Shown one piece after another: positions 44,424-54,467 of a stretch of DNA of 64,000 bases. Positions within the stretch are counted from its first letter, which is position 1. Every line of letters begins with the position of its first letter. Where the stretch lies: positions 1 to 64,000 of the forward strand of contig JAFUIR010000016.1 of assembly GCA_017468395.1 (NCBI GenBank). Reading direction: 5' to 3'. This stretch comes from Lachnospiraceae bacterium. Its GTDB lineage: Bacteria > Bacillota > Clostridia > Lachnospirales > Lachnospiraceae. Under the pieces are notes generated by a model. The model was given only the letters and a program-made list of their open reading frames with translations. It was not told the DNA's origin and searched no databases. Made by a program: the position numbers and the translations under genes.

Positions 44424-44464
44424 ATGTTACATTAAAGCCAGACACGGACGACTAATGTAAACAT
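44424..44464 (-). promoter_or_regulatory. Hairpin in the rpsT 5' leader
   Basis: TTACATTA (44427-44434) pairs with TAATGTAA (44453-44460), and flanks extend the stem with a bulge. It lies in the roughly 85-nt untranslated leader of rpsT and is a candidate for ribosomal-protein feedback; I know of no proof for this clade. Confidence 0.4.
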
Positions 44465-44473
44465 ACGCATACT

Positions 44474-44502
44474 ATTTTAGTGTAAGAAACTTAGGATGTC
44501 AA
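44474..44502 (-). promoter_or_regulatory. Promoter of rpsT
   Basis: On the reverse strand TTGACA (44502-44497) and TAAAAT (44479-44474) are 17 bp apart. Confidence 0.75.
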
Positions 44503-44588
44503 TACATAATTTCTTGTTTTTTTGCAAAAAATATTCGCAAATATATGATACCAAATGGACAAGAAAAAAGAAAGGGTTTTGGAGAAAC

Positions 44589-45467
44589 ATGAACGGGTTT
44601 CAGGTAAGGACAGATTTGGCGCTGGAAGCGAGGGAAAGTATTGGTGATGTAAAGGAAGAACTGCGGGGGGTGCGGGTAGAAGAATCTTATGATGAAGAAA
44701 ACGATATTCGCGTGACCAGAGTAATGATTGATACAAAGAATGCAGCAAAAGAACTGGGGAAACCCATGGGAACTTATATTACTATTGAGGCTTCGGCTTT
44801 GCTGGAAACAGACGAGGATTACCACCGCGAAATTTCAGAGAAACTGGCAAAACAGTTAGTAGAAATCATTCCCGATTCCCAGACAGAGCAATCTGTTTTG
44901 GTAGTGGGGCTTGGAAACAGGGAAGTGACAGCGGATGCGCTGGGCCCCCATGTGACTGACAATTTGTTTGTCACCAGGCACATGGTAAAAGAGTACGGGA
45001 AAATGGCTTATAATAAAAACAAAATGCACATGGTCAGCAGTATAGAGCCGGGAGTGACGGCAAAAACAGGCATGGAAGCAGCAGAGATTATTAAAGGGAT
45101 TGTAGAGCAGACTACGCCTGATGTGATGATTGTGATTGATGCCCTTGCTTCCCGCAGTACCAAGCGGTTGAACCGTACCATTCAAATTACAAACACAGGA
45201 ATTCAGCCGGGCTCCGGGGTGGGCAATCACAGAAATGCGCTGACAAGGGAAAGTATGGGGATTCCCGTAATCGCAATCGGTGTTCCGACTGTGGTGGATG
45301 CGGCTACCATTGTGGCGGATGCACTGGGAAAAGAGGATTTGGGGCTGCGCAGTTCGTTTTCGGAACTGAATAATATGTATGTCACCAGTAAGGATATTGA
45401 TGCCGTGATTAAAAGAGTCAGTTATACGTTGTCGGAAGGTATCAACATTGCTTTGGAATTGGAATAA
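44589..45467 (+). CDS. gpr: Germination protease GPR
   Basis: A 292-residue protease that degrades small acid-soluble spore proteins on germination. VRTDLALEARE at the start is the autoprocessing region; VVGLGNREVTADALGP and VVDAATIVADAL are conserved. The Met at 44589 with GGAG is chosen; upstream in-frame sequence is not conserved-looking. It marks the organism as a spore former. A sporulation-specific sigma factor probably drives it, but I could not fix the promoter. Confidence 0.95.
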   Translation: MNGFQVRTDLALEARESIGDVKEELRGVRVEESYDEENDIRVTRVMIDTKNAAKELGKPMGTYITIEASALLETDEDYHREISEKLAKQLVEIIPDSQTEQSVLVVGLGNREVTADALGPHVTDNLFVTRHMVKEYGKMAYNKNKMHMVSSIEPGVTAKTGMEAAEIIKGIVEQTTPDVMIVIDALASRSTKRLNRTIQITNTGIQPGSGVGNHRNALTRESMGIPVIAIGVPTVVDAATIVADALGKEDLGLRSSFSELNNMYVTSKDIDAVIKRVSYTLSEGINIALELE

Positions 45468-45508
45468 AGAAATTCGCGCTGCCATATATTTAACTAGAGG
45501 TGCGTGTT

Positions 45509-46831
45509 TTGAAAAGATGGATGATTAAAAAAGGGCGGTATGTAATCTTGGCATTACTATTTGCCATGGCATTTAGTATAAATAGTGAAAGAAAAGAAAA
45601 GGAAGATGGGAAAATTGAGGAAAATGTGGCCCGCTTTTTGTCGGAAAAAGTGACAGAAAATGCAATTCCTTTTTTTTCTTTTGCGAGCAGAACAAAGGGG
45701 CAGGCATCCATGTCATTTGTAGAAGAAATGTTGATGGATGAATTTCCCATTATGGTACAGGCTTCAACTTTGGCGACGCAAAATCCGTGGATGGAAGATG
45801 TGGAGCAGGCAAATGCAACACAGGAAAACGCCTCAAAGGAAAAGACAGAAGATGGAGAGATAAAGCCGGATTTTGGTGAAATAGATCATATGCTTGCGGA
45901 TATGCTGGAGGAAAATAGAGCAAAAGGCGGACAGGTACCGGAAGATGTTACGGTAACGGAAAAAGAGGAAAATGTTCCGGATATACATAATGAAATGGAT
46001 TTGGAAAGTGGATTATTGGAAGAAAACAGGCAACAGGGCTCGGGTTTTTTAAAACATGGGAAAGTAAATGAAATTGACTTATCAGCGCTTTCGGATTATC
46101 AGAATTTGGTGTCTGCTTTTTATACTATTGACGGGGGAACGGCGGCAGGCAGTAATCAACTGGATGCGGAAACTTTTCTTGCCAAGGATATGACTATTTC
46201 AAAAGACGACCCGGGGCCTCAGATTTTGATTTATCACACCCATTCTCTGGAGGCATTTGCTGATTCGGAACCGGGAAACAGAGAACATACTATTGTGGGA
46301 GTCGGCGACAGGCTGACGGAAATTTTAACGCAGGAGTACGGATATAGCGTGCTTCATCACACCCAGGAGTATGATACGGACAGAAGTGATGCCTATGCCA
46401 ATTCCCTTCCCGGTATCACTAAGGTACTGGAAGACAATCCAAGCATACAAGTGGTAATTGATTTACATAGGGATGCAGGTGTGAAAGGCGTGAAAAGAGC
46501 CATTGATTTGGATGGAAGACCCACTGCCACCTTTATGTTGTTTAACGGAATGAGCCGCACCAGAAAAAACGGCGCCATTAACTATTTGTACAATCCGAAT
46601 CTGGAGGACAATCTGGCGTTTTCTTTTCAAATGCATTTAAAGGCAGGGGAATATTATCCGGGGCTTACCAGAAAAATATATTTGAAGGCGTACCGGTACA
46701 ACATGCACTTAAAGCCCCGCACACTGCTGATTGAACTGGGGGATTCCAACAATACGGTGGAAGAGGCCATGAATACCTGTGACCCTTTGGCACATATTTT
46801 GGATATGGTGCTGTCCGGGGAAGACCGGTAA
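45509..46831 (+). CDS. spoIIP: Stage II sporulation protein P
   Basis: A 440-residue membrane-anchored peptidoglycan hydrolase used in engulfment. One N-terminal helix (YVILALLFAMAF), an acidic low-complexity region (about 85-180), then the amidase domain with IYHTHSLEAF and VIDLHRDAG zinc-ligand motifs. TTG at 45509 with AGAGG eight bases upstream is preferred; GTG 45500 overlaps the ribosome site. It follows gpr, as in Bacillus. Confidence 0.93.
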   Translation: MKRWMIKKGRYVILALLFAMAFSINSERKEKEDGKIEENVARFLSEKVTENAIPFFSFASRTKGQASMSFVEEMLMDEFPIMVQASTLATQNPWMEDVEQANATQENASKEKTEDGEIKPDFGEIDHMLADMLEENRAKGGQVPEDVTVTEKEENVPDIHNEMDLESGLLEENRQQGSGFLKHGKVNEIDLSALSDYQNLVSAFYTIDGGTAAGSNQLDAETFLAKDMTISKDDPGPQILIYHTHSLEAFADSEPGNREHTIVGVGDRLTEILTQEYGYSVLHHTQEYDTDRSDAYANSLPGITKVLEDNPSIQVVIDLHRDAGVKGVKRAIDLDGRPTATFMLFNGMSRTRKNGAINYLYNPNLEDNLAFSFQMHLKAGEYYPGLTRKIYLKAYRYNMHLKPRTLLIELGDSNNTVEEAMNTCDPLAHILDMVLSGEDR

Positions 46832-46866
46832 AGAAGACAGATAGGATGTTTCTCATGTATCTATTC

Positions 46867-46895
46867 TTGCAAGGAGAGAGAAATTCTGATACAAT
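46867..46895 (+). promoter_or_regulatory. Promoter of lepA
   Basis: TTGCAA (46867-46872), 17 bp, TACAAT (46890-46895), 38 bp upstream of the ATG. Confidence 0.6.
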
Positions 46896-46932
46896 AAAGC
46901 ATTGCAGAATATATGAAATGAGGAATAGTTAA

Positions 46933-48750
46933 ATGGCAAGAATTGATCAGAGTAAGATTCGCAATTTTTGTATTGTAGCACATATAGACCACGGCAAATC
47001 CACGCTGGCAGACCGTCTTATTGAAAAAACAGGACTTCTTACCAGCAGGGAAATGCAGGACCAGGTTTTGGATAATATGGATTTGGAGCGTGAAAGAGGC
47101 ATTACCATTAAGGCACAGACGGTCCGTATTGTATACAAAGCCCAGGATGGTGAAGAATATATTTTTAATTTGATTGATACACCGGGGCATGTAGACTTTA
47201 ACTATGAAGTCAGCCGTGCGCTGGCGGCCTGTGACGGTGCCATTTTGGTGGTAGATGCCGCCCAGGGAATTGAGGCTCAGACGCTGGCCAATGTTTATCT
47301 GGCGCTGGATCATGATTTGGATGTATTTCCTGTTATTAATAAGATTGATCTGCCCAGTGCGGAGCCGGAACGTGTCAAAGATGAAATTGAGGATGTGATT
47401 GGCTTGGAAGCCCATGATGCACCTTTGATTTCTGCTAAAAATGGTATCGGTATTGAGGATGTTTTGGAGCAGGTAGTGCAGAAAATTCCTGCGCCTAAGG
47501 GTGACCCCGAGGGACCTTTACAGGCACTGATTTTCGACTCTTTGTATGATTCTTACAAAGGGGTTATTGTATTTTGCCGTATTATGGAAGGTACTATTAA
47601 AAAAGGTACTACGGTGCGCATGATGGCGACCGGTGCAAAGGCCGATGTGGTAGAAGTAGGATATTTTGGACCGGGGCAGTTTATTCCCTGTGAGGAACTG
47701 TCCGCCGGTATGGTAGGCTATTTCACAGCTTCCATTAAAAATGTAAAAGATACTGCAGTAGGTGATACGGTAACGGATTTGAACAATCCTTGTGCGACCC
47801 CCCTTCCCGGATATAAAAAAGTAAATTCCATGGTTTACTGCGGAATGTACCCTGCAGACGGTGCAAAATACCCGGATCTTAGGGATGCACTGGAAAAATT
47901 GCAGTTGAACGATGCAGCCCTTCACTATGAACCGGAAACTTCCATTGCCCTTGGTTTTGGTTTCCGCTGCGGTTTCCTCGGACTGCTTCATTTGGAGATT
48001 ATTCAGGAGCGTTTGGAGAGAGAGTACAATCTGGATTTGGTGACCACTGCGCCGGGCGTAGTTTACAAGGTGTATAAAACCAACGGGGAAGTGATTGAAC
48101 TGACCAATCCTTCCAATTTGCCGGATCCTTCGGAAATCGAATATATGGAAGAGCCTATAGTCAGTGCGGAAATCATGGTGACAACGGAGTTTATCGGTTC
48201 CATTATGGAACTTTGTCAGGAAAGACGTGGCAGATACCTTGGCATGGAGTATATGGAAGGCACAAGAGCGCTCCTAAAATATGAACTTCCTTTGAATGAA
48301 ATCATTTACGATTTCTTTGATGCGCTGAAGTCCCGTTCCAGAGGGTATGCTTCTTTTGACTATGAACTGAAGGGCTACGAAGAGTCCAAACTGGTGAAAC
48401 TGGACATCCTGATTAACCGTGAGGAAGTGGATGCCCTGTCCTTTATCGTGCATGCGGACAGTGCCTACGAGAGAGGACGCAGAATGTGCGAGAAGTTAAA
48501 GGACGAGATTCCCAGACACTTGTTTGAGATTCCTATTCAGGCAGCGGTGGGAGGCAAAATCATTGCCCGCGAAACCGTAAAGGCTATGCGCAAGGACGTG
48601 CTTGCAAAATGTTACGGTGGTGATATTACCCGTAAGAAGAAACTGCTTGAAAAGCAGAAAGAGGGTAAGAAGCGTATGCGCCAGATTGGTAACGTGGAAA
48701 TTCCACAAAAAGCATTTATGAGTGTCCTGAAACTGGATGACAAGAAATAA
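46933..48750 (+). CDS. lepA: Elongation factor 4
   Basis: A 605-residue translational GTPase that back-translocates or helps assemble ribosomes. G1 is [10 protein letters not shown]3 DTPGHVD, G4 NKID; the LepA-specific C-terminal domain ends with [19 protein letters not shown]. Length is normal for the family. Confidence 0.97.
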   Translation: MARIDQSKIRNFCIVAHIDHGKSTLADRLIEKTGLLTSREMQDQVLDNMDLERERGITIKAQTVRIVYKAQDGEEYIFNLIDTPGHVDFNYEVSRALAACDGAILVVDAAQGIEAQTLANVYLALDHDLDVFPVINKIDLPSAEPERVKDEIEDVIGLEAHDAPLISAKNGIGIEDVLEQVVQKIPAPKGDPEGPLQALIFDSLYDSYKGVIVFCRIMEGTIKKGTTVRMMATGAKADVVEVGYFGPGQFIPCEELSAGMVGYFTASIKNVKDTAVGDTVTDLNNPCATPLPGYKKVNSMVYCGMYPADGAKYPDLRDALEKLQLNDAALHYEPETSIALGFGFRCGFLGLLHLEIIQERLEREYNLDLVTTAPGVVYKVYKTNGEVIELTNPSNLPDPSEIEYMEEPIVSAEIMVTTEFIGSIMELCQERRGRYLGMEYMEGTRALLKYELPLNEIIYDFFDALKSRSRGYASFDYELKGYEESKLVKLDILINREEVDALSFIVHADSAYERGRRMCEKLKDEIPRHLFEIPIQAAVGGKIIARETVKAMRKDVLAKCYGGDITRKKKLLEKQKEGKKRMRQIGNVEIPQKAFMSVLKLDDKK

Positions 48751-48752
48751 AT

Positions 48753-48812
48753 AGGTAAGGGGAAACTGGCTATTTGTATCAGCCGATTTGAATACCAATT
48801 TCACCTTTACCT
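48753..48812 (+). repeat. Stem-loop between lepA and hemW
   Basis: AGGTAAGG (48753-48760) faces CCTTTACCT (48804-48812) with inner GGCT/AGCC pairing. No T run follows; an attenuator or processing site is possible. Confidence 0.4.
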
Positions 48813-48834
48813 AAGTGAATGGAAAGGAGAGGAC

Positions 48835-49977
48835 ATGAAGGAACTTAGCATTTACATCCATATCCCGTTTTGTGTGAAAAAATGCAGTTATTGTGACTTT
48901 TTGTCCTTTCCGGCAGATGATAAGGCAAGGGCTTTTTATGTGGAAACCCTGCTTAAGGAAATAAGACTGGAGGCACAGCAGTACGGATCGTATCAGGTGC
49001 AGACAGTCTTTTTTGGTGGAGGAACGCCCAGTCTTTTGACTGTGGAACAGATGAAAAGCATCATGGACTGCCTGCGGGAAAATTTTGTGCTTGCACCGGA
49101 ACCGGAAATTTCCATGGAGGCTAATCCCGGCACCGTGACAGCGGAAAAACTGGCAGGTTTTTATAAGGCGGGCATTAACAGGCTCAGTATCGGTTTGCAA
49201 TCTGCCAATGATGCAGAAATGAAGGAACTGGGCAGAATTCATACGTATGATATGTTTTTGGAAGCCTATAAGTCAGCGGTGGAAGCCGGATTTTTTAATA
49301 TCAATGTAGATGTCATGTCGGCTCTGCCGGGGCAGTCTGTGGAAAGTTACCAAGGGACGTTGGAAAAAGTTCTTTCCCTAACTCCTCCTCCAAAACATAT
49401 TTCGGCTTACAGTCTGATAGTGGAAGAAGGGACTCCCTTTGGGGCAAGGATGGAACAGGGGCTGCTAATTCTTCCCACGGAAGAAGAAGAGCGGGAAATG
49501 TATGAATTGACGGAAAGAATGTTAAAGAAAGCCGGTTATCACCGCTATGAAATATCTAATTATGCCATGGAGGGCTTTGAATGCCGTCACAACAAGACTT
49601 ACTGGGTGCGCCAAAATTATTTGGGACTTGGACTTGGGGCAGCCTCCCTTTTGGAAAATGTACGCATGACTAATGAGAGTGATATGACGCAGTATGCAGC
49701 GCGGATTGAAGCAGGTGTGAAGAAAGCAGCCAAGGAAAAGGAAGTGCTGACGATGCAGGAACAAATGGAGGAAACCATGTTTTTGGGACTTCGTCTCATG
49801 GAAGGTGTGTCTAAAGAAGAATTTATCAAAAATTTTGGATGTCCGATGGAAAGCGTATATGGCGAAGTGATAGAAAAACATGTAAAAAACGGTTTGCTCG
49901 AGAATGGACAACGGGTGAAACTGACTGCAAAAGGAATTGATGTCAGCAATTTTGTGATGGCAGATTTTCTGTTATGA
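48835..49977 (+). CDS. hemW: Radical SAM heme chaperone HemW
   Basis: A 380-residue HemN-like protein. The cluster motif is CVKKCSYC, followed by FGGGTPSLL and SIGLQSANDAE; it lacks the longer N-terminal of true HemN. HemW hands heme to target proteins. It follows lepA as in many Firmicutes, but hrcA-grpE-dnaK does not come next. Confidence 0.92.
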   Translation: MKELSIYIHIPFCVKKCSYCDFLSFPADDKARAFYVETLLKEIRLEAQQYGSYQVQTVFFGGGTPSLLTVEQMKSIMDCLRENFVLAPEPEISMEANPGTVTAEKLAGFYKAGINRLSIGLQSANDAEMKELGRIHTYDMFLEAYKSAVEAGFFNINVDVMSALPGQSVESYQGTLEKVLSLTPPPKHISAYSLIVEEGTPFGARMEQGLLILPTEEEEREMYELTERMLKKAGYHRYEISNYAMEGFECRHNKTYWVRQNYLGLGLGAASLLENVRMTNESDMTQYAARIEAGVKKAAKEKEVLTMQEQMEETMFLGLRLMEGVSKEEFIKNFGCPMESVYGEVIEKHVKNGLLENGQRVKLTAKGIDVSNFVMADFLL

Positions 49978-50141
49978 TTTTTTCTTTCAATAAATGGGAT
50001 TTTGCTTGTATCTGTTATAATTCCAAGGTATACTATGAATAAGTAGTCGATGTTTTTTATGTAAAAAAGTAATTCGTTGGGAAAGGCACTCGAAGCATTT
50101 TTTCAACATAGAATATAGTAAACCTGCTTTTGGGGGTCAAT

Positions 50142-50777
50142 TTGAAAACGTTTCAAAAACCTTTGTCCTCACAAGAAGAGGCTTATTATATTCAGGCACT
50201 ACAGGATGAAGATAAGGAAGTGGCCAGAGCGGCCAAAGAAATCCTGATAGAACGGAATTTGAGGCTGGTTGCACACATTGCCAGAAAATATTTAAGTTGC
50301 GGGGAAGATTTAGAGGATTTGATATCCATAGGCTCCATCGGCCTGATTAAAGCGGTAGATACCTTTGACGTGGGAAAGGGTAGGCTTGCCACCTATGCCT
50401 GCAGATGCATAGATAATGAACTGCTGATGATGATGCGTGCACGGAAGAAAATATCCAGGGAAGTATCTTTGTATGAACCTATCGGCACAGACAAAGAGGG
50501 AAATGAAATCAGCCTGATGGATGTGATTGAGTCCGCCCAAGTGGATGTGGTGGAGCAAATTACTCAGCAGGATAATCTAAAGAAAATGTTCCGGTTGATG
50601 GACAAATGTCTGTCACCAAGGGAAAAAGAAATTTTGATCCTGCGGTACGGAATGCGTGGCGGCAAGGAAGTTACGCAAAGCGAAGTAGGAGAGATAATGG
50701 GCATATCCAGAAGTTACGTTTCGCGGATTGAAAAGAAGGCACTTGGCAAGATGAGGAAGGAATTTGAGAGGGACTAG
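50142..50777 (+). CDS. sigK: Sporulation sigma factor SigK
   Basis: A 211-residue sigma-70-family factor for late mother-cell genes. Region 2 includes HNLR-like RNLRLVAHIARKY and DLISIGSIGLIKA; region 4 ends in SRSYVSRIEKKAL. The gene is intact, with no skin-type interruption. The translation begins almost at the mature sequence (KTFQKPLSSQEE), so the membrane pro-peptide seen in Bacillus is missing. TTG at 50142 with GGGGG five bases upstream is preferred; TTG 50130 adds four residues. Confidence 0.88.
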   Translation: MKTFQKPLSSQEEAYYIQALQDEDKEVARAAKEILIERNLRLVAHIARKYLSCGEDLEDLISIGSIGLIKAVDTFDVGKGRLATYACRCIDNELLMMMRARKKISREVSLYEPIGTDKEGNEISLMDVIESAQVDVVEQITQQDNLKKMFRLMDKCLSPREKEILILRYGMRGGKEVTQSEVGEIMGISRSYVSRIEKKALGKMRKEFERD

Positions 50778-50780
50778 GTT

Positions 50781-51881
50781 ATGCGATTTGTAAAGACAGA
50801 AGATTTAAAAGAGGGAATGCGGCTGGCAAAACCGATTTATAATAAGCAGGGAGTTCTTTTATTTGAAAGGGATTCCAAAATTTCCCAGCAGAGTATTGCC
50901 AGTGTAAAAAATGTAGGCTTGCTGGGGCTGTATGTATTGGAACCGGCAGAGCCTCTCCCGCCTATGAGCAAAGATGATTTAGAGTTTGAAAGATTCCAGA
51001 CTATGGTAGGATTTTCTCTTCAGGAAGAACTGGAAAAAATATTAGAGATCCAAAAACAGTCCAAAACCCATACCATTGCCAATATGATTATCAAGAATTT
51101 TGGACATTTGGATAAAAAAATCAACTTTTATCAGAACTTAAGAAGCAGAGAGGATTATGTTTGTAAGCATTGTCTGAATGTGGCTATTTTATGCACGATG
51201 ATGACCCATGAAATGAACGTGAGACTGGATGAGCAGCTTGCCACAGTTATTGCGGCAATGGTGCATGACATAGGAAAACTGGCTCTTTCTCCCGGAATTG
51301 TGGAAGGAGACAATCTTACATTAGAGCAAAGAGAATATTTGTATATGTCGGAAGTAAATGCCTACGATATAATTGAAAAATCCTATTCTGACGGCATGAT
51401 GATTCGCCGGATTTGTGCCCAGTCCCAGAGAATGCTGGCAGAACTTAGAGGCGGCGAAAGTGTTGGAAACAAGACTGTGCAGGGAGCCCGCATTTTGGCG
51501 GTTGCAGATGCTTATGATACTATGACAGCCATGAAAATGGGGGCAGAGCCTACTTCTGAAATAAAGGCAATTAAGACCATTTTGGAGCATCCGGAGGTTT
51601 TTGATCCGGCAGTGGTAAAGTCTTTGTGTAACTGCATCAATATTTTGATTCCCGGAGTAAGTGTAGAACTGAATACCGGCGAAAAAGCCATGATATTAAG
51701 AGAAAATCCGGATAATTTGTTAAAGCCGATGTTGCTTACTTTCAATGACAATACGGTAATTGATTTAAGTGATGAGAAGACTTATGACGACATTGAAATC
51801 GTGGATGTAATGAAGACGATGGATAACCGTTATGTCATGGGAACGGAAATGGTGCAAGGGAAGGGCAACGTAAATGATTGA
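50781..51881 (+). CDS. HD-domain protein, HD-GYP-like with degenerate GYP motif
   Basis: A 366-residue protein. An N-terminal DUF3391-like strand region (FVKTEDLKEGMRLAKPIY) leads to an HD domain with KHCLNV and AAMVHDIGKL. ADAYDTMTAM is present, but the GYP motif that marks c-di-GMP phosphodiesterases is absent where expected. A C-terminal beta domain follows (VELNTGEKAMILRENP). It starts three bases after sigK and overlaps the PilT-like gene by 8 bp. Confidence 0.82.
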   Translation: MRFVKTEDLKEGMRLAKPIYNKQGVLLFERDSKISQQSIASVKNVGLLGLYVLEPAEPLPPMSKDDLEFERFQTMVGFSLQEELEKILEIQKQSKTHTIANMIIKNFGHLDKKINFYQNLRSREDYVCKHCLNVAILCTMMTHEMNVRLDEQLATVIAAMVHDIGKLALSPGIVEGDNLTLEQREYLYMSEVNAYDIIEKSYSDGMMIRRICAQSQRMLAELRGGESVGNKTVQGARILAVADAYDTMTAMKMGAEPTSEIKAIKTILEHPEVFDPAVVKSLCNCINILIPGVSVELNTGEKAMILRENPDNLLKPMLLTFNDNTVIDLSDEKTYDDIEIVDVMKTMDNRYVMGTEMVQGKGNVND

Positions 51882-52785
51882 TGTTTGCGAGGTACTGCGT
51901 GAAGCGGCAAAATTAGAGGCTTCCGATGTTTATTTTAAAGCAGGGATATGCCCCAGAGTCCGAAGAAACGGCAGTATTGAAAATATGAATTTTCCGGTAC
52001 TTTTGGCGGGAGATATGTTAGATTGCCTGCTAAAAATCATGGATGAGCGGGAGCGGGATGTTATCGAGGAAAAAGGCGAATATTGTTTTTCCTACGAGGC
52101 GCCTATGGCAGGAAGATACCGGGTAAAAGTATATAAAAGCAGGGATATTGTTTCCATGGTATTTCACCGCATATTGCCCATAGATAAAATTGTCCAAAAT
52201 CCGGCTGCGTTCGCACAGCTTGAAGCGGTTGCGGATAGGAAAAAGGGACTGGTGCTTTTTGCCGGGGATGCAGGAAGTGGGAAAACAACGGCCATGGCGG
52301 CGGTTCTCCACGAAATCAACGAAAACTATCCGGTACATATTATGACTTTGGAAAATCCCATTGAGGTACTTCATGAATCCCAAAGAGCCATTGTAAGCCA
52401 AAGAGCCTGCGGTGCGGACTTTGAAAGTACTGCCCTGGCCATGGACGGTGCGCTCAAAGAGGCAGTGGATGTGCTTATGTATGACGGGAAGACAGATGCA
52501 CAGATTATCTCAAAATTGTGTCAAAACGCCGAAGCGGGGATGCTGGTAATAGCAGGAGTTTACGGCAACAGTTTGGCAGAAATTTTGAGGAGTATAACGG
52601 TCGATTTTCCTATGGAGGAGCAGGGAAGCATCAGAAAACGGCTTTCCGGAGTGTTAGAGACCATTGTTATTTGTAAAAAGCCTATGAGCCCGGCAAAGCC
52701 AGAGGACGGACAGGAATCAGTCCATAGTTTTGAAGTGCTTGTGGTGGATGACAATATGAAAAACCGGATTTGTAACAGCCGGTAA
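51874..52785 (+). CDS. Divergent PilT-like ATPase
   Basis: A 303-residue protein related to type IV pilus retraction ATPases. EASDVYFKAGICPRVRRNG matches the N-terminal domain; Walker A is GDAGSGKTT; LENPIE occupies the Asp-box position. The Walker B region (DVLMYDGKTD) lacks the usual GEMRD, so hydrolysis may be weak or lost. No other pilus gene is in the window. It is shorter than typical PilT. Confidence 0.78.
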   Translation: MIDVCEVLREAAKLEASDVYFKAGICPRVRRNGSIENMNFPVLLAGDMLDCLLKIMDERERDVIEEKGEYCFSYEAPMAGRYRVKVYKSRDIVSMVFHRILPIDKIVQNPAAFAQLEAVADRKKGLVLFAGDAGSGKTTAMAAVLHEINENYPVHIMTLENPIEVLHESQRAIVSQRACGADFESTALAMDGALKEAVDVLMYDGKTDAQIISKLCQNAEAGMLVIAGVYGNSLAEILRSITVDFPMEEQGSIRKRLSGVLETIVICKKPMSPAKPEDGQESVHSFEVLVVDDNMKNRICNSR

Positions 52786-52803
52786 ATAAGTTTTGTTAGT
52801 TTT

Positions 52804-52825
52804 GTGGCCGGTATCTGCCGGCCAC
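52804..52825 (+). terminator. GC-rich hairpin after the PilT-like gene
   Basis: GTGGCCGG pairs with CCGGCCAC across six bases. T-rich sequence follows only after a gap. Confidence 0.5.
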
Positions 52826-52904
52826 ATCTAAATATTTTCATTTAATTCTTTTTTATCAATTATCTTTTATTTCACAAATCAAAATTTAATAAGGAGGTCA
52901 AAGA

Positions 52905-54467
52905 ATGTACAGTAACGTGTGTACAGGTGCACTACAGGGAATTTATGCCTATTTGGTGCAAACAGAAGTTGATGCGGCAGGAGGCCTTCCGGGTCTGGAG
53001 ATGGTAGGATGCCCTGCAGGAGAAGTGCGGGAGGCAAGAGAGAGGGTAAAGGTGGCACTAAAGAATGCCGGTGTGGATTTGCCGCCCCTGAAAATTACCG
53101 TAAATCTTTCCCCGGCAGATGTGAGAAAAGACGGAACGGGCTTTGATTTGCCCATAGCCGTGGGAATTTTGTGTGCCCTTGAAAGATTGCCCCAAAGGGT
53201 AACGGAAAATACGTTGTTTTTGGGGGAACTGGGACTGGACGGGGAAATCCGCCCGGTAAAAGGGGTGTTACCCATTGTGCGGGAAGCAGCCGCAAGAGGA
53301 ATAAAACGCTGTATTGTGCCTGCCGCAAATGCAAAAGAAGGCGGCGTGGTGCAGGGAATAGAGGTAATTGGAGCGGAAAATCTGCCTCTGTTGCTGGAAT
53401 ATCTGCAGGCAAATAAAGAGAGACAAAAAGAACTGATACCTCCAACTATTGTGTCGCCGGAGGAATTGCTTGGGGATGCCAATATTTCAAAGGAATATGA
53501 TTTTGCCAATATTGTTGGGCAGGAGTTCGTAAAACGGGGGGCGCAGGTGGCTGCGGCTGGGTTTCACAATATGTTGATTGTGGGACCGCCGGGCACCGGA
53601 AAAACTATGGTGGGAAAAAGCATTGCCGGAATTTTGCCGCCCATGACGCTTAAGGAAAGTTTGGAAGTGTCCGGCATATACAGTGTGCGTGGGATGTTGG
53701 ATGAGAACCAGACCCTGATTACGGAAAGACCGGTAATCCAGCCCCACCATACCGTATCAGCCCAGGCTCTTGCCGGAGGAGGCAGAATTCCCAAACCGGG
53801 GCTTGTGTCTCTGGCTCACAGAGGAGTGCTTTTTTTGGATGAATTTCCGGAATTTCCAAGGACGATTCTGGACATTTTGCGTCAGCCTTTGGAAGAAAAA
53901 CAGGTAGTGGTATCCAGAGCCTATGGCAGTTATCGTTTTCCGGCAGATTTTATGTTGGTGGCGGCTATGAATCCCTGTCCTTGCGGGCATTATCCGGATC
54001 TGAATAAATGTACTTGTACGGAATCGGAAGTCCACAGATACTTGGGACATGTTTCGGGACCGATTTTAGACCGTATTGACATTTGTGTGGAAGCACCGGA
54101 AGTTAATATTCATGCTTTAAGCAGCAGTGGGCGGGGTATATCCAGTGAGGAGATGCGTGAGAGAGTAAAACTGGCAAGAAGTTTGCAGGAGCGGCGTTTT
54201 CAAGGTACAGCATATCACTTTAACAGTCAGATTTTGGCAGGAGATATGCAAAAATATTGTGCAATCGGGCTGCAGGAAGAGCAGATGCTGGAAAAACTGC
54301 TGTCCAGAGGGGGATTTAGCGTGCGCGCTTATCACAGGATTTTGAAAGTGGCGCGGACGGTTGCGGATTTGGACGGAAGCGAAAAAATTGAACAAAAACA
54401 TTTGTCCGAGGCGGTTTGTTACCGCTTGGCAGATGAAAAATATTGGAAAAGGGGGAAAGGCGCATGA
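52905..54467 (+). CDS. comM: YifB/ComM-family Mg-chelatase-like AAA ATPase
   Basis: A 520-residue ATPase. The N-terminal Lon-type beta domain starts GALQGIYAYLVQTEVD; Walker A is GPPGTGKTM; Walker B GVLFLDEFPEF; CPCGHY..CTC holds a zinc motif. ComM is a branch-migration helicase in natural transformation. AAGGAGG lies before the ATG. It overlaps dprA by ATGA. Confidence 0.93.
   Translation: MYSNVCTGALQGIYAYLVQTEVDAAGGLPGLEMVGCPAGEVREARERVKVALKNAGVDLPPLKITVNLSPADVRKDGTGFDLPIAVGILCALERLPQRVTENTLFLGELGLDGEIRPVKGVLPIVREAAARGIKRCIVPAANAKEGGVVQGIEVIGAENLPLLLEYLQANKERQKELIPPTIVSPEELLGDANISKEYDFANIVGQEFVKRGAQVAAAGFHNMLIVGPPGTGKTMVGKSIAGILPPMTLKESLEVSGIYSVRGMLDENQTLITERPVIQPHHTVSAQALAGGGRIPKPGLVSLAHRGVLFLDEFPEFPRTILDILRQPLEEKQVVVSRAYGSYRFPADFMLVAAMNPCPCGHYPDLNKCTCTESEVHRYLGHVSGPILDRIDICVEAPEVNIHALSSSGRGISSEEMRERVKLARSLQERRFQGTAYHFNSQILAGDMQKYCAIGLQEEQMLEKLLSRGGFSVRAYHRILKVARTVADLDGSEKIEQKHLSEAVCYRLADEKYWKRGKGA

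Noticed and set aside
50130-50777. Possible skin-type element in sigK
   Set aside because: The gene is continuous with all sigma regions in one frame.
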